NCBI GenBank assembly: GCA_015680905.1
Contig: CM027378.1
Location: 14,427,001-14,491,000 of the forward strand
DNA length: 64,000 nt
Direction: 5' to 3'
Origin: Coptis chinensis
Taxonomy: Eukaryota > Streptophyta > Magnoliopsida > Ranunculales > Ranunculaceae
Of the stretch, positions 44,793 through 56,296 are shown piece after piece. The first letter of the stretch is position 1. Each line of letters starts with the position of its first letter. The translations under genes were made by a program, and so were the position numbers. Below the pieces are notes generated by a model, which worked only from the letters and a program-made list of their open reading frames with translations, was not told the DNA's origin and did not search any database.

Positions 44793-44932
44793 GAGTGGAA
44801 CGAATCCTGGCTCTCTATATTGTATAATGAATTGAGAGTAGGAATATTGATTTAAGCACTTATTTAGTTAATTGAATATTTGTGTTTACGCATAGATAGT
44901 TAGTTTACGTAAATTTTGCCTTTATCAACAAC

Positions 44933-46755
44933 CACCACCACAACCATCAAACTTCAACCAGTTAACTCAACCTCAAGGACAAGGAAACTTAGGTGACCAG
45001 AATAGAGGTTTAGTGCCCATGACCCAGAACTATCAACATTAAGATATGAATGCTCAACAAGCCTTAATTCCAGTTCAACCATCTACATACAAAGTAGTAG
45101 TGACCTTGTTGGAAAAACAAAATCAAATTTTGCAACAAAACTCCAACTTGATGAAGAATCAGCATAATCAAAACTCTAAAATGATGCAACAAACGATGAA
45201 AATGATGTAGTCTTTGTGCCAAAAGGTTATTGACATGTCTCCTAACCAAACTAATAACCAAACACTCAGAATAAACAGTATTCAATGTAATGGTAATATA
45301 ACCCCAGGGGACCTACATGCAGTCACTACCCTTCGTTCAGGGAGAGTAGTTGATAACAAAGTAACTATGCCTGAAGACCACCCGCAAACATAAGCTGAAA
45401 ATGAAACCATACCAAATACTATAATAGAAATTGAAGATCCTACACCTGTAGAGGTTCCAATATGGACACCTAGATGGAAAACGGCTAAAGATAAAGCAAA
45501 GACTAATAATACTTTTGACCCTTCTGCTAAATATAGAGATAAACCACCATATCTCCAGAGACTAGTTGTGACTAAAAAGGACGAGAATTTTGATGAGATT
45601 AGGGAAGTGTTTAAAAATCTAACTATAAACTTACCTTTTCTAGATGCTATAAAAAGTCTACCTAGACACGCTAAGTTTCTAAAAAAGTTGTGCACCAAGA
45701 AGAGGAAAACCAACATACCCCAAGTAGCCTTTTTAACTGAACAATACCCCTCTTTATCTAAACATAACGGAATTGTTAAGTACAAGGACCCTGGTCGTCC
45801 TACTATACAATACACCTTGGGCGATTACTTCATAATAACTGCTCTATTAGACCTGGGGGCGAGTGTTAACTTACTCCCTTTTTATTTATATAAACAACTA
45901 GGTCTACCAAAACTTCAACCAACCAAAATGACTTTGCAATTAGCCGATTGTTCTATTAGGTATCCCAAGGGTGTAGTTGAAAATATTTTCGTTAAAGTTC
46001 AGGATTTTTACTACCCAGCCGACTTCGTTATTCTTGACACAGAAGCTGCTCATGATTCTATTCCCATCATATTAGGGCATCCTTTCTTGGCAACCGCCAA
46101 TGCCCAAATAAATTGTCGGGATGGCTCAATGACTCTTTCTTTTGGAAATTTTTCTGTGGAAGTTAACATGTTTAGACAAAAGTAGGGGCAACTAGGTTTT
46201 CTTATAGAAGGTGAAACTAAGTCTATTGAGAGTTTTGTATATCACATTAGTACTTCCGACGATCTCGTCCCTACACTAGTAGATACCCCTCTTATGGAAG
46301 AAGACAAAGGTCACAATTTTGACTCCTTGAACATAACTAAAATAGAGAAAAAAATTTCCACCCTGCCTTCCAACCCTATGAGAGATGGAGTCAATCTCAC
46401 AATAAACGAGATAGATGAATTCCTCAAAGATGGAGCTAAATACCATAATTATGTGGATGCAAACAACCTAGATGAAGACTTCAACGAGTTTCTAAGAGCC
46501 TGTGATGGTCCACCCTCTCAAGCACTACCTAGAGCACCACCCTACCACCATCCACCTGAGCTAATCCCTCATAGAATCCAATCATTCTTCCCACCCTTTT
46601 CTTCTAACACTTATCCACATTTCAAGTATTTTCCATAACAATTCTTTTTCTCACGATCATTCACTTGGACACCTTCTTATTCAACTAAGTTGCATCGTAG
46701 AAAGTTTTGGGGCTTGATTCTGTTTGGTGGTGCATTCCATGTTAATTATTTATGA
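44933..46755 (+). pseudogene. C1 gag (second part), protease and tail
   Basis: Resumes C1 gag after C2 with NFNQLTQPQGQGNLGDQN. A coiled-coil-like Q/N/M-rich stretch (LLEKQNQILQQNSNLM) lies at about 45100-45205. The block FDEIREVFKNLTINLPFLDAI follows (about 45590). The protease region has ALLDLGASVNLLPFYLYKQ (about 45841), YPKGVVENI and DSIPIILGHPFLATANA. The tail is acidic then proline-rich and ends GGAFHVNYL at 46755. Stops at about 45040, 45210, 45390, 46182 and 46636 inactivate it. The Asp-Leu-Gly-Ala active-site form is usual for Athila proteases. No reverse transcriptase follows. Confidence 0.8.
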
Positions 46756-46799
46756 AAAGACCCATAACTTTTTCGGTTGTTGATATATGGTAAACTACA

Positions 46800-47060
46800 T
46801 TTTAATACATATATATTAGATAAAGTCTCGAGTATCTGACTATAAAAGACGTATTTTATTCTTCGGTATACTCCATTCCCAATCTTATGTTATGGGAGTG
46901 CACCATTAAGGTAACCGGACCCTCCTTTTGGAGTGAGTGGTTGTAAGTGTCGGATCCTTAGTCCACGTTTCATGTGACTCACGCATTCATCTCTTGCACT
47001 TTTTCTTGTTGTTTGAGTAGTGTTTCTCTATGGAGTGAGTTTCATTTTTATTTCTTTATC
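46800..47060 (+). other. C1 conserved post-gag block with hairpin
   Basis: TAACCGGACC, then CTCC-TTTT-GGAG (46922-46933), a perfect four-pair stem extended by ACC and GGT, then GGTTGTAAGTGTCGG and CCTTAGTCCACG. In C3 the flanking pair is GCC with GGC, so base pairing is kept although the sequence differs. C2 lacks this block. Confidence 0.65.
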
Positions 47061-48932
47061 GTAATTTTGTTTTTTTTTTCCAACAATCAAACATATAAAA
47101 TTTTAAAAAAATTAAAAACATAAACATGTATTAGTAAGTCTAGAGAATCTGACTTTAAAAGACCCAAGTTTTTGTACAATACCACCTTTCTGGAGTATAG
47201 GCCAAACAAAAATTTTCAAACTTAAAAAGAGTTTTCCAATTTCGTTTGGGCGTGGCGTATTTTGGTCTTTCATTTCAAAATGTTTTGCCACCCTTTGTCT
47301 ATCATATTTACTCCAGTAGAATTGATGTTAATTAGTACGTAATAGTTTAATTGTGCTTCATGTTATCATATCATCTTTACAATATTTCTGTTACAAGTAC
47401 TACCAATTTTTGCCACTTTTCTATGGTAAATTCTTTCCTTATCTCTTTACACTTTGAGGACAAAGCGTTTGATTGTTTGGGGGTGGGATAGAAACATTTG
47501 CAAAAATTAGGCACTTTTAGGATGTAAATTACGCACTTTTCTTTATAAAAATTTAAAAATCATAAATATTGTTTATACTAGGCACTTAGTGATAATGGTA
47601 TTGTTCCCTTCTCCATAATGATATTAGTCTAGAAATCTCACGTAGTACTTGAATTAGGATTTAATTTTTGAAACTTAGATTAATATATAGGCAATAGTCA
47701 TTGCATCTTTTCATGAACATCTTGTATGAGCATCTTTGATTGTACTTGGTAGTATTTTTCTGAGACCTAGGTTAGAGTACTTAATACATATCCTGTGAGA
47801 GCATCTAGCCTAAAAGCCTCATAAGAGTGAAATATCTGAGTGATGACATGAGGGAGAGGTAAATTCCGAGTAGAGAAATCACACATCCACTTGCTTGATC
47901 ACCACACCATATCTTAAGCGAGAAATTCACACATATATGAAATTTATTATCCACTAGTCGCCCCACTGAGCCTTTCATTAGCCTTTTTCACAAACCACAA
48001 ATCCTTTACCCAATAAAACAAAATAAAAAATAAATTTAGCCTACCTATCTGGATAAGTCTGAGAAATAGGATGAGTGAATAAAAGAAAAGAGAAAAACCT
48101 GTGTAAACAAAAATTAGTTAGTTGCTTCAAAAAAGAAAAAGAAAAGAAGTTTCCATCCAAAGAAAAAAATAAAAAATAAATAAAAAACTCCAAAAATAGA
48201 ATAAGAGTCAAAAAGCCAAAATAAAAAGGCTAAGGATGGAAACAAAGTGTAGAAGCAAAAGAACAAGGTTTTCTCTAGTTATATAATATGAAAACCCTAT
48301 TTTCTCAGACTTGTCTTTTTGAATATCCATTTCCTTCCTTCTTTAACCAATACCTATGCCCCGTATCACCTAATAAAGACCTCTAGCTCAATTAGGAATA
48401 GGTTGGTGTGATAGTAAGTGGTAGATGTGTTTGATTGACCTCGGCTTTCTTAGATTGTCATTGAGATTGTGAGGAAATGTGTGCCTACTGCACACTAGAG
48501 TTAGCAAACTTGAGTGGAAAAATCAAAGTGTTATGTGTTTTGACACATTCCTTGTGAGAACCTACTTAGGCACGCTACCCAAAAGTTTCAGAAACGGACC
48601 TACCATTGCATTTCATATCATAGTTCATTATATAGGCGTTTATCTTAAGATGATTTGATTATTATGCATGTATTAGTTTAAGTTTTAGAATGATTTGATT
48701 ATTATAGATTCCGAGATAAAATTAGGGAAAAATTACTTTTATTTCTTAGTCGTTGTAGTATAATTGAAGTTTATGAGTACCTTCTCTAGAAAACTCTCAC
48801 GAGGCTATAACTCGTCCACTAGGGAATTCCTAGTACTTTAAGGCCTTATTGCATATGGTCAATCCAGTCGCACTCAGCGAAACCAGACTAATTAAAAATA
48901 CATTTTTGGCCACTTATTTTAATTTCACATAT
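47061..48932 (+). other. C1 3' untranslated module
   Basis: No gene. The internal hairpin CTTTGAGGACAAAG (47452-47465) is followed by TTTGGGGGTGGG (47476-47487). Then come the long block shared with C2, GAGGCTATAACTCGTCC, and the palindrome at 48816-48836 with mismatches at its right edge. Confidence 0.7.
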
Positions 48933-48970
48933 TTGCTTGAAGACAAGCAAAATGCTGTTTGGGGGTGGTT
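48933..48970 (+). promoter_or_regulatory. C1 hairpin and 3' polypurine tract
   Basis: TTGCTTGAAGACAAGCAA (perfect stem), then TTTGGGGGTGGTT directly before the 3' LTR. Confidence 0.8.
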
Positions 48971-50298
48971 TGATAAGAGCCCAAAACTGTAGTTTAAACC
49001 CTTTAATAGTATTTCTATTTAGCCAATTATGTTATTAATAATATAGATTTATCACTAATTATGTGTTTTTGAGTATTTCAGGCTCCGGAGTGGAATAAAT
49101 GTCAATTTGTTACTAATTAGGCACTAAAAGGAGCTAAAGTGATTGCTAGAGAAGTTCCATAAAGAAAGCCCAAGTTTAATGGAGAAAAAAACCCTTAAAA
49201 AGTGCAAGTCAATACTGTTAAGTGAAAGTCAAGTCGGATTAGAAAGTTGAAGAAAAGTCAACATAACTTCAAAAGGCTATATCTTTGGACTCAGGCTTCG
49301 GAATTGGGCCCATTTTATATCAAAATGACCGGCTTAGAAAGCTCTTTCCAATAGTTTAAGTCTTAACTTAATCATAGTATTATAAGTTGGTGAAAACACG
49401 TGCTACAGTAATACGACAATAATTAAAAGTCTTGGATTTATCCAATTGGGTTATGGACTTGATTTATGGGTCTATAACCTAACCTAAAAGCCCATACGCG
49501 AAATTGTAAGCTAACCCTCTCCTATATAAAGAGGGTTAAGGCTAAAATAAAGATTGGCTACTCCCTTCTTTAGTTTAGAAAATTAGGGTTCTCTCTTTCT
49601 CCTTTTTAGTCTTAGTCTATAAGTTTAGTTTGTAGCCTCCATTAGAATTATTAATAAAAGCTTTAGTTTACTTTTAATTCAAATATCTTTAAATTATGTC
49701 TTCTATTCAATCTTTAGTTAAGATAATTCCTATGATATAAGGTTAAACCTCCATTAGAAGAGGTTTATGAAGCCATGTGAGGATGATTAGTAATTAGTAT
49801 GGTTCTGGATTTGTATTAGCGTTTTAAGTTTGATTCTTATGATTGTTTAGAGATAAAGATCATAAGAGTTGAACTAGAGTTTAGAGCCACCACCAAAGAG
49901 ATTTGTGGTGGAGCTAAACTCTGATGCTAGTGAAGCCTTCATCCAAGAGGACTTGGTGTTCACTATGGATCAATAGGCAATTCGATAATCAACTTCATGG
50001 TCAATCGAATTGCTTGGTGGATTGAATCTTCTCTATACCCTTTTATCATCATTATATCTACTATTTTGACATCTTATTTACTGTTTTCACATCACATATT
50101 ACTCTCATCATTGTTCCTTTTGTTTGATTAGTTGAATTCTATTTATGTCTTGATAGTTTATGAGTGGAACGAATTTGTACTATTTATATATTGCATAATG
50201 AATTGAGAGTAGGAATATTGATCTAAGCACTTGTTTAGTTGATTGATTATTTGTGTTTACGCATAGATAGTTAGTATACTTAACTTTTATGTTTATCA
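48971..50298 (+). repeat. C1 3' LTR
   Basis: 1,328 bp. The first half matches 26413 onward closely. The last part (about 50120-50298: GAGAGTAGGAATATTGAT, then ACGCATAGATAGTTAG) matches C2 better than the C1 5' LTR. Ends GTTTATCA. Confidence 0.75.
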
Positions 50299-50567
50299 AT
50301 GTGCATCTCTAAAAAGTGTGGGCCAGTAAAACCATATTGTAGAACCTTTGGCACAGTTTTCTTACCACTGAAATGACCACCACAAAATTGTTCATGGCAG
50401 AAGGATAACACATCATTGTGTTCCCAATCGGGAATGCAACGTCGTATGAGTTGGTTTGAACAATACTTGAAAAGGTAGAGGTCATCCCAGAAATAATATT
50501 TCACAGTGGAAAAGAACTTTTTTTCGGTCAGCACGAGACCAAAAGGAACGAACTTCCTCGATAACAC
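50299..50567 (-). pseudogene. A integrase, N-terminal zinc-binding part
   Basis: Minus-strand reading LIRRCIPDWEHNDVLSFCH, then GGHFSGKKTVPKVLQYGF, the HHCC-type N-terminal domain of Athila integrase. At 50299 the gene is cut by C1 and continues at 26412. The 3' end of the preceding RNase H frame overlaps because of a frameshift. Confidence 0.8.
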
Positions 50568-51053
50568 AGTAGTTCACTATATCAGCGTACCAAGGAGATG
50601 AAAAGATTGAGTACAAGTGCTCATCAGGGAAGGAATCGCAGATGGGGTCTAAGTCATTATCAACATCACTGATGAGCCTTGATAAATGGTTAGCAACAAC
50701 ATTTTTGCAACCTTTTTTATCTCTAATTTCCAAAGTAAACTCTTGCAAGAGAAGGATCCATCGGATCAATCTCTGTTTCTCATCCTTTTTCGCGAGTAGG
50801 TAACCAAGTGTCGCATGGTCAGTGTAGACAATTGTCGAAGATCCAACTAGGTATGGACCAAACTTATCCAATGCATATACTACAGCTAGGAACTCCTTCT
50901 CAATGGTGGTATAGCTACATGAGCTTCATTAAGAGTTTTACTAGCATAATAATTGACAATGGTTTTGTCGTCTCGGTGTTGGCCTAAGACGGCTCCAATA
51001 GCATAGTCGCTGACGTCACATATAAGTTCAAACGGTTTAGACCAATCTGGTGG
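50482..51053 (-). pseudogene. A RNase H
   Basis: Reads [26 protein letters not shown] and [24 protein letters not shown] (50871-50660), the RNase H domain that follows RT in Ty3/gypsy pol. The upstream part (51053-50880) is broken by stops and frameshifts. It would degrade RNA in RNA-DNA hybrids. A linker toward integrase follows. Confidence 0.8.
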
Positions 51054-52094
51054 TTAGATGATAGGAGTAGTAGTCAGGGCAATTTTCAGAGTCTCAAAAG
51101 CTTGTTTGCAATTGAAATTGAAATTGAATATGGCATCCTTAATTAGGATATTGGTTAAAGGTCTAGGAACCTTTGAGAAATCTTGAATGAATCTCCTGTA
51201 GAATCCAGCGTGGCCTAAGAAGGCACGAATGTCACGAACTGTTCGTGGGATAGGAAGAGATGAAATTTTATCAATCTTTGCTTTATCAACCTCTATTCCA
51301 TCTTTTGAAACAGTATGTCCTAGAGCGATTCCCTTAGTGACCATGAAATGACATTTTTCCCAGTTAAGGACTAGATTTTTCTCTTCACAACGCGCAAAAA
51401 CTTGGGAAAGATTTGATAGGCATCTATTGAATGAGTTACCATATATGGAGAAATCCTCCATGAAGACTTCCATAAAACGTTCAACCATATCACTGAAAAT
51501 GTGAAGCATACAACGTTGAAATGTACCAAGAGCATTATAAAGGCCGAACAACATTCGTTTATATGCAAAGGTGCCAAAGGGACAAGTGAACATTATTTTT
51601 TCTTGATCAGTAGGATTGATGAAAATTTGAAAATAACCTGAATATCCATCAAGAAAATAGTAATATGCATGAATCATTAAACGTTCAAGCATTTGATCAA
51701 TGAAGGGAAGAGGGAAATGATCTTTACATGTTACCGCATTAAGTTTGTGATAGTCAATACAAATTCTCCATTTCACTGGGATACGAGTGGAGATGCATTT
51801 ATCTTTTTTATTTTGCACAATTGTAATACTAGACTTTTTGGGGACAACATGGACTGGACTTACCCAAACACTATCGGAGATAGGGTATATAATACCAGCA
51901 TCAAGTAATCTTAAAACTTCCTCCCGCACCACATCCTTCATGGAAGGGTTCAGATGACGTTGCAGTTCACGCGACGTCTTAGTTCCTTCTTCGAGATGTA
52001 TGCGATGGGCGCACACACTAGGGTCAATGCCCTTGATGTCATCTAAAGACCATCCTATTGCAGAACGGTGTTCTTGAATGACATAAATTAAACG
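51054..52094 (-). pseudogene. A reverse transcriptase
   Basis: The longest intact pol frame (320 residues from 52016). Landmarks are WVSPVHVVPKK, WRICIDYHKLN, FPLPFIDQMLERL, YFLDGYSGYFQI (motif A aspartate kept), TCPFGTFAYKRMLFGLYNA (motif B region) and EVFMEDFSIYG. The last is motif C, where the family has FMDDFSVYG, so the first catalytic aspartate is glutamate. The thumb and connection region with FLGHAGFYRRFI is also present. It is typical Athila RT. The motif C change alone should abolish polymerase activity. Confidence 0.9.
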
Positions 52095-52974
52095 CTATTC
52101 TTGATTGGCAATCAATTTGTATGAAATGATATATGGGTGACTGCCATCAGGATCCAGATGTACGTACTTCAAATTCAAAGGAAGAGGCTTTAAATCAGGA
52201 GTGGGAATCAAAGATTCTTGTGGGAAGTTGTCTTTAACAGAGAAAACATATTTATGTTCTTCAAAATCGCCAGACAACGCTGTAGTAAGGTCAAAGAGTG
52301 GTACTAACTCTAATAATGTGGTGGTGTCCTTAGTGTAGGAGTCAACATCAAATTCTGAAACACCAAAAGAAAGAAATTGGTGCACTTCATCGTTAGGAAA
52401 AGATTTGGTTAAATACTCTTGCGTGAGACTATCAACCATGCTAATCTCACCATCAATGTTCGCATTTGAAATTTGTTTCATTAACTTGAAAACATTGACC
52501 TCGACAGAAAGATTTCCTGAAGGACATGGTCATGGAACCATCCCGACAGTTTATGAGGGCATTTGTAGTTGCAAGGAAATGGCACCCTAAGATGATCGAA
52601 ATGGAGTCACAGGCAATTTCTGTATCCAGAATGACAAAATCGATAGGATAGTAAAAGTCTTAGACCTTTATGAGGACATTTTCCACAATGCCTTTAGGAT
52701 ACTTGATGGAGCGATCGGCTAACTGCAGCGTCATGGTGGTAGGTTTTATCTCATGTAGACCTATTTGTTTGAATAGATAATAAGGAAGTAAGTTCACACT
52801 TGCACCTAGGTCTAGTAATGCAGTAGTAGTATATTTGTCTCCCATTGTGCATGGAATGGTGGGTCTACCTGGGTCTTTGTATTTTACAATACCATTGGTT
52901 TCAGTGATTGAAGAGAATTGTTCTGTGAGGAATGCTTGTTGAGAAACATTGGTTCTTCTTTTGGTGGTGCACAT
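52095..52974 (-). pseudogene. A protease and linker to RT
   Basis: Protease with TTALLDLGASVNLLPYYLFKQIGL (about 52820-52750) and YPKGIVENVLIKV. After a stop near 52660 and frameshifts comes an acidic linker (52481-52095) with FSVKDNFPQESLIPTPDLKPLPLNLKYV, the segment that precedes RT in Athila polyproteins. C1 and C2 have a different tail here and no RT. Confidence 0.75.
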
Positions 52975-52977
52975 ATC

Positions 52978-54934
52978 TTACAGAAACTTTGTATGTTTTG
53001 GCAATTGTTTGAGGGCCTCGAGAAATGGTAAGTTGATGGTCAAATTTTTGAACGTTTCTTGAATCTCATCAAAATTTTCATCAGGTTTGTTCTTTGCCAA
53101 ACATGCAGGAAATGGTGCCTTTGGTCGGAATTTGGCATATGGATCAGCTTGTTCATTTCCCGGTGTGGTGGATGATGACGTGGTTGGAAGTGTTGCTTCC
53201 TGTGTAGGTTCAACATAAAAAATAGGTACATTGGGAGGTGTAGCTGTATTGGGGTGATATTTTGGCATACATATTTGATTATCTATGGTTTTGCCAGAAC
53301 GAAGAGTAGTGACTGCATTCACCTCACCTTGGTTTGGATTACTTATGTCTGGTGCATTGTTGAGTTCAAAGGCAGTGTCTGCTGGCTTAGGGTTTGGAAC
53401 TACTTGTCCAAGAAACATACCCTTTTGACTCTTATCCTGAGCTAAAAGTTAAAGAAATTGCTGGATAGACGTCAGGATTTGAGATTGCTAATTCATGCAT
53501 GCCAAGAAAGTCTCAGTCATCTTATTAGCTGAAGGTTGCACAGGTGGAGCAACAGAAACTAGTTCAAGGTTATTGTTGGTAGGCTGAGGATGATATCTGT
53601 AATTTTGATTCACGGGAACAAAGCTACGGTTGTTTTGGTAGGTAAGATTTGAATTGCTCAGAACCTGATTTTGACGTTGTTAGTACTGCGGATTATTCCC
53701 TTGACGGTATGGAATATAGTTGGTGGATGGTCGAACAGGCGGATTGGTGAAACCTGGAGGAGCCATCTGCTGTGTATTTGGTCGCCAAGCGAGATTCAGA
53801 TGTTGTCTCCATGGTGCATTAGGGATGTTGAATGCACAAGCTTTTTCAGATGTTTGGGTAGTGGAGTCAGATAATAAGCGATAATATGCATCAGGATGGT
53901 CAGGACTTAGGTAAAGAAAACATGGGGAAGTGTTAACGTTCATGACCTATTTTGGTTTTTATCGTTCACTTGAATTGCGAGAGCATCTACCTTCTTGGTT
54001 AGGGACTCAATTAGAGTTTTTAATTCTGGATTAGGTTTGACCTCAAACATAGATGTAACTTTAGAAGTAGTATCTTGAGATGATCTTGAAGTATCAGTGT
54101 TACCCCAGTGGGTATCTCTCAAAGCTTGTTTTTCAAGGAAACTGTATGCCTTAGTAGCCCCTTTGTCCATGAAACAACCGCCGTTCATAATATTAATCGT
54201 TTTTTTTTTTATGATTGGAAAGACCATTAAAGAATGAACGGACGAGGACGGCAATGTCAAATTGATAATGGAGACATTCCAAAAGAAGATTGGTAAAGTG
54301 ACTCCATGCTTCAGTAAATTATTCATGAGGATGTTGGCGAAAGAATTGGATTTTCTAAAGTATTTCAATAGTTTTCTTCTGAGTGTAGAATTTGACCATG
54401 AAAGATTGCACAAGTTTGTTCTATGTGTCAATAGATTATAGCGGATGACCTGCTAGCCAAACTAAAGCTTTATCACCTAAGGTGAAAGGAAACAACCTCA
54501 ACAAGACTTGCTCGTTGGAGATGGATGGATGTTGGAAAGTGGTGGCTACTTGCTGAATCCTACGAAGGTGATTGTACAGTTTCTCATGGTCTAAACCATG
54601 ATAAACAGGTAACAATCCAAAAATATTGGGCAGGATTCGAAAATCACCCGCAATCTCCTCGAGTTTGATGCAAGAAGAAGGCCCTTCCTGTAAAACATTA
54701 ATTATAGAAGTCCAAAAGGGGCATCTCTGCTGGAGGATTTGTTTCGTCGGCCATAACGAATGGAGTTAATGGCGACAAAGGATTTTGATGATTTTTATTA
54801 ATAGATGAAGAACATTGGGGAGGTGAGAACTTATGCAATTGCTTATCATATTTTCTCCTACGATAAGTATATTCAAATTCTTTATTATTACCAGACCGTA
54901 ATCTCATGCAAGCATAAAATTTAATCTGAGGCAC
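52978..54934 (-). pseudogene. A gag (degenerate)
   Basis: Opens with MRLRSGNNKEFEYTYRRRKY (about 54910) and MADETNPPAEMPLLDFYN (54751-54698). After many stops it continues INIMNGGCFMDKGATKAYSFLEKQ, then PNPELKTLIESLTKKVDAL (about 53960-54020) and CFLYLSPDHP. The last third has TLRSGKTIDNQ and FDEIQETFKNLTINLPFLEAL (53418-52978), the block directly before protease. Order and motifs match Athila gag. It is heavily frameshifted. Confidence 0.75.
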
Positions 54935-55580
54935 AAAAAGAACTTATTTTTACATGAATTTTATCATTTATGTAAGCATTAGAAGTGAACAACATAGGCC
55001 TATGCATCTGTTAATGTAGCAGTGAAGCGAGGAATACGTGTGCATAAACCAATAGCCAGGTCACATGAGAGATATGAGGGAGGTTTTCCATGCAAGCACG
55101 TTCCTTAATTAGAGAACCTCAATCTTTCAAGTTTCCTAGACACCGTTAGAATATGATTGTGATTTATGATTTTTTTTTTTTTTTTTTACTGGATCGAGGG
55201 CATAGGCACTCTTCACAGGTTAATCAAGGGCGCGGGCATGCTGAATACTCATTTTGCACGGGTAGAAAAGTTACTTGATCAAGAGCGCAAGGCACGCTTT
55301 GGACAGGGCAAACAAGGGCGTGTGCGCGCTCTGAACTATGGGCTTTCAGCTTGATAATTTACAGGCACCTCACACTGGTTCCAAGGGTGATTTTTCAACT
55401 CGTATTCAACCTAGAAGTGAGAAAAGAAAACGACAGTAGTGAATCAGTAAGAAAATAGGAATAAAATTCTAACAAACAGGAAAGTAAAAAAAATAAATTA
55501 AAAAAGGGTAGGAGTGGGGGGGGGGGGGTTCCCCTTGGAGTTGTTCCCACTTGGTATGCTGTTTCTCAAGCCTTTAGGAT
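54935..55580 (-). other. A leader
   Basis: No gene. It contains a G-run on the plus strand at about 55517-55529 and a GC-richer part (55195-55350) with repeated CAAGGGCG and CAAGAGCG phrases, comparable to the GC-rich repeats in the C1 leader. Confidence 0.5.
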
Positions 55581-55594
55581 GGCAGCGGCGCCAA
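55581..55594 (-). promoter_or_regulatory. A primer-binding site
   Basis: Read on the minus strand, TTGGCGCCGCTGCC lies directly after the end of the 5' LTR. It has the same TGGCGCCG core as B1. Confidence 0.7.
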
Positions 55595-55595
55595 T

Positions 55596-56296
55596 TGATA
55601 TTTGCACTTTTGCACGTGTAAAGATCCGATCTCTTACACACACTTAAAAACTTCAAATACCTCGCTCACGTGTAATTTGTAATTTATTTCGAGCAAGAGT
55701 TTCATTCCAAAACTAAGGGCTATAACTCAAGTTAACAACCAATGAAGATTTCTCTATAAGGAAATTATGTGAGCAGGATTTTACAAATATTTTTTTTAAA
55801 CCACTTTCCTAATTGACTTAGTTTGCAAGTTACTCAACTTAGAATACAATAGGTTTGGTTGAAGCACTTGTTCCGGAGATAAAAATGAGAAACATAAGAA
55901 AAAAGAATTCTACTAGTTTACTTAAGATTGCAAGACTCAACTTAGAACTGACTTTAATTAATAACTTAGAATTGAAAACATTTTATAAACTTAACTTAAA
56001 AAACCAAAAAAAAAACAAATATGGAAACTTTCTACTTCGGACTAAACTTAACTAATAGAGCAAAAGTTATTTCTTGCTCATGAAGACATCATTTTATAAA
56101 AAATGAGAGTGCTCATTTTCTTTACATCCACGTGAATTCTAACATCCAACTGCATCCATAAATGAGAAATCTTGATTTTTTTCTAATCAAGACATTAAGC
56201 CACCAAATTAAGCCACCAATTAGGAATTTTGTTCCAAAATCAAATAAATTTGTTTGCCACCTAATCATGCCACCAATTAGAACTTTTGTGCCAAAG
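55596..56296 (-). repeat. A 5' LTR, visible part
   Basis: Plus-strand TGATATTTGCAC onward aligns with 17402-18176. It stops at 56296 where C3 is inserted. CAAAG at 56292-56296 is the left side of the expected C3 duplication. The partner and the rest of the LTR lie outside the window. Confidence 0.75.

Larger units (their letters stand above)
29946..44927 (+). mobile_element. LTR retrotransposon C2 (gag-protease only)
   Basis: LTRs are 29946-31670 and 37346-44927, the latter split by an L1. The perfect duplication ACAAC lies on both sides (29941-29945 and 44928-44932). The gag reading of C1 resumes right after it. Without the L1 and its duplication it is about 9.1 kb. It encodes degenerate gag and protease and lacks RT, RNase H and integrase. 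It is closely related to C1, so a young member inserted into an older one. Confidence 0.9.
37346..44927 (+). repeat. C2 3' LTR (split by L1)
   Basis: Parts 37346-38948 and 44808-44927, together 1,723 bp, pair with 29946-31670. The L1 at 38949-44792 plus its duplicated target (44793-44807) separates them. The LTR ends GCCTTTATCA at 44927. Confidence 0.9.
26413..50298 (+). mobile_element. LTR retrotransposon C1 (gag-protease only)
   Basis: Plus-strand element with LTRs 26413-27829 and 48971-50298. Flanks are ATATG (26408-26412) and ATGTG (50299-50303), a 5-base duplication with one later change. The integrase reading of A continues across it. Without the nested C2 it is about 8.9 kb. It encodes gag and protease split by C2, then goes straight into 3' untranslated sequence. 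I find no RT, RNase H or integrase, so it is non-autonomous. Confidence 0.8.
17402..56296 (-). mobile_element. Athila-like LTR retrotransposon A (autonomous type, interrupted)
   Basis: Minus-strand element with its 3' LTR at 17402-18709 and the start of its 5' LTR at 55596-56296. In transcription order it has primer site, gag, protease, RT, RNase H, integrase, a small membrane-type ORF, two env-region ORFs, a 3' untranslated module and a polypurine tract. The protein motifs and the env-region ORFs after integrase fit the Athila lineage of Ty3/gypsy. It is interrupted by the solo LTR 24482-25284, by C1 (26413-50298) and by C3 (from 56297). Without those, about 14.2 kb of A is visible. Stops, frameshifts and changed catalytic residues make it inactive. 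The right half of its 5' LTR and its right duplication lie beyond 64000. Confidence 0.8.
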
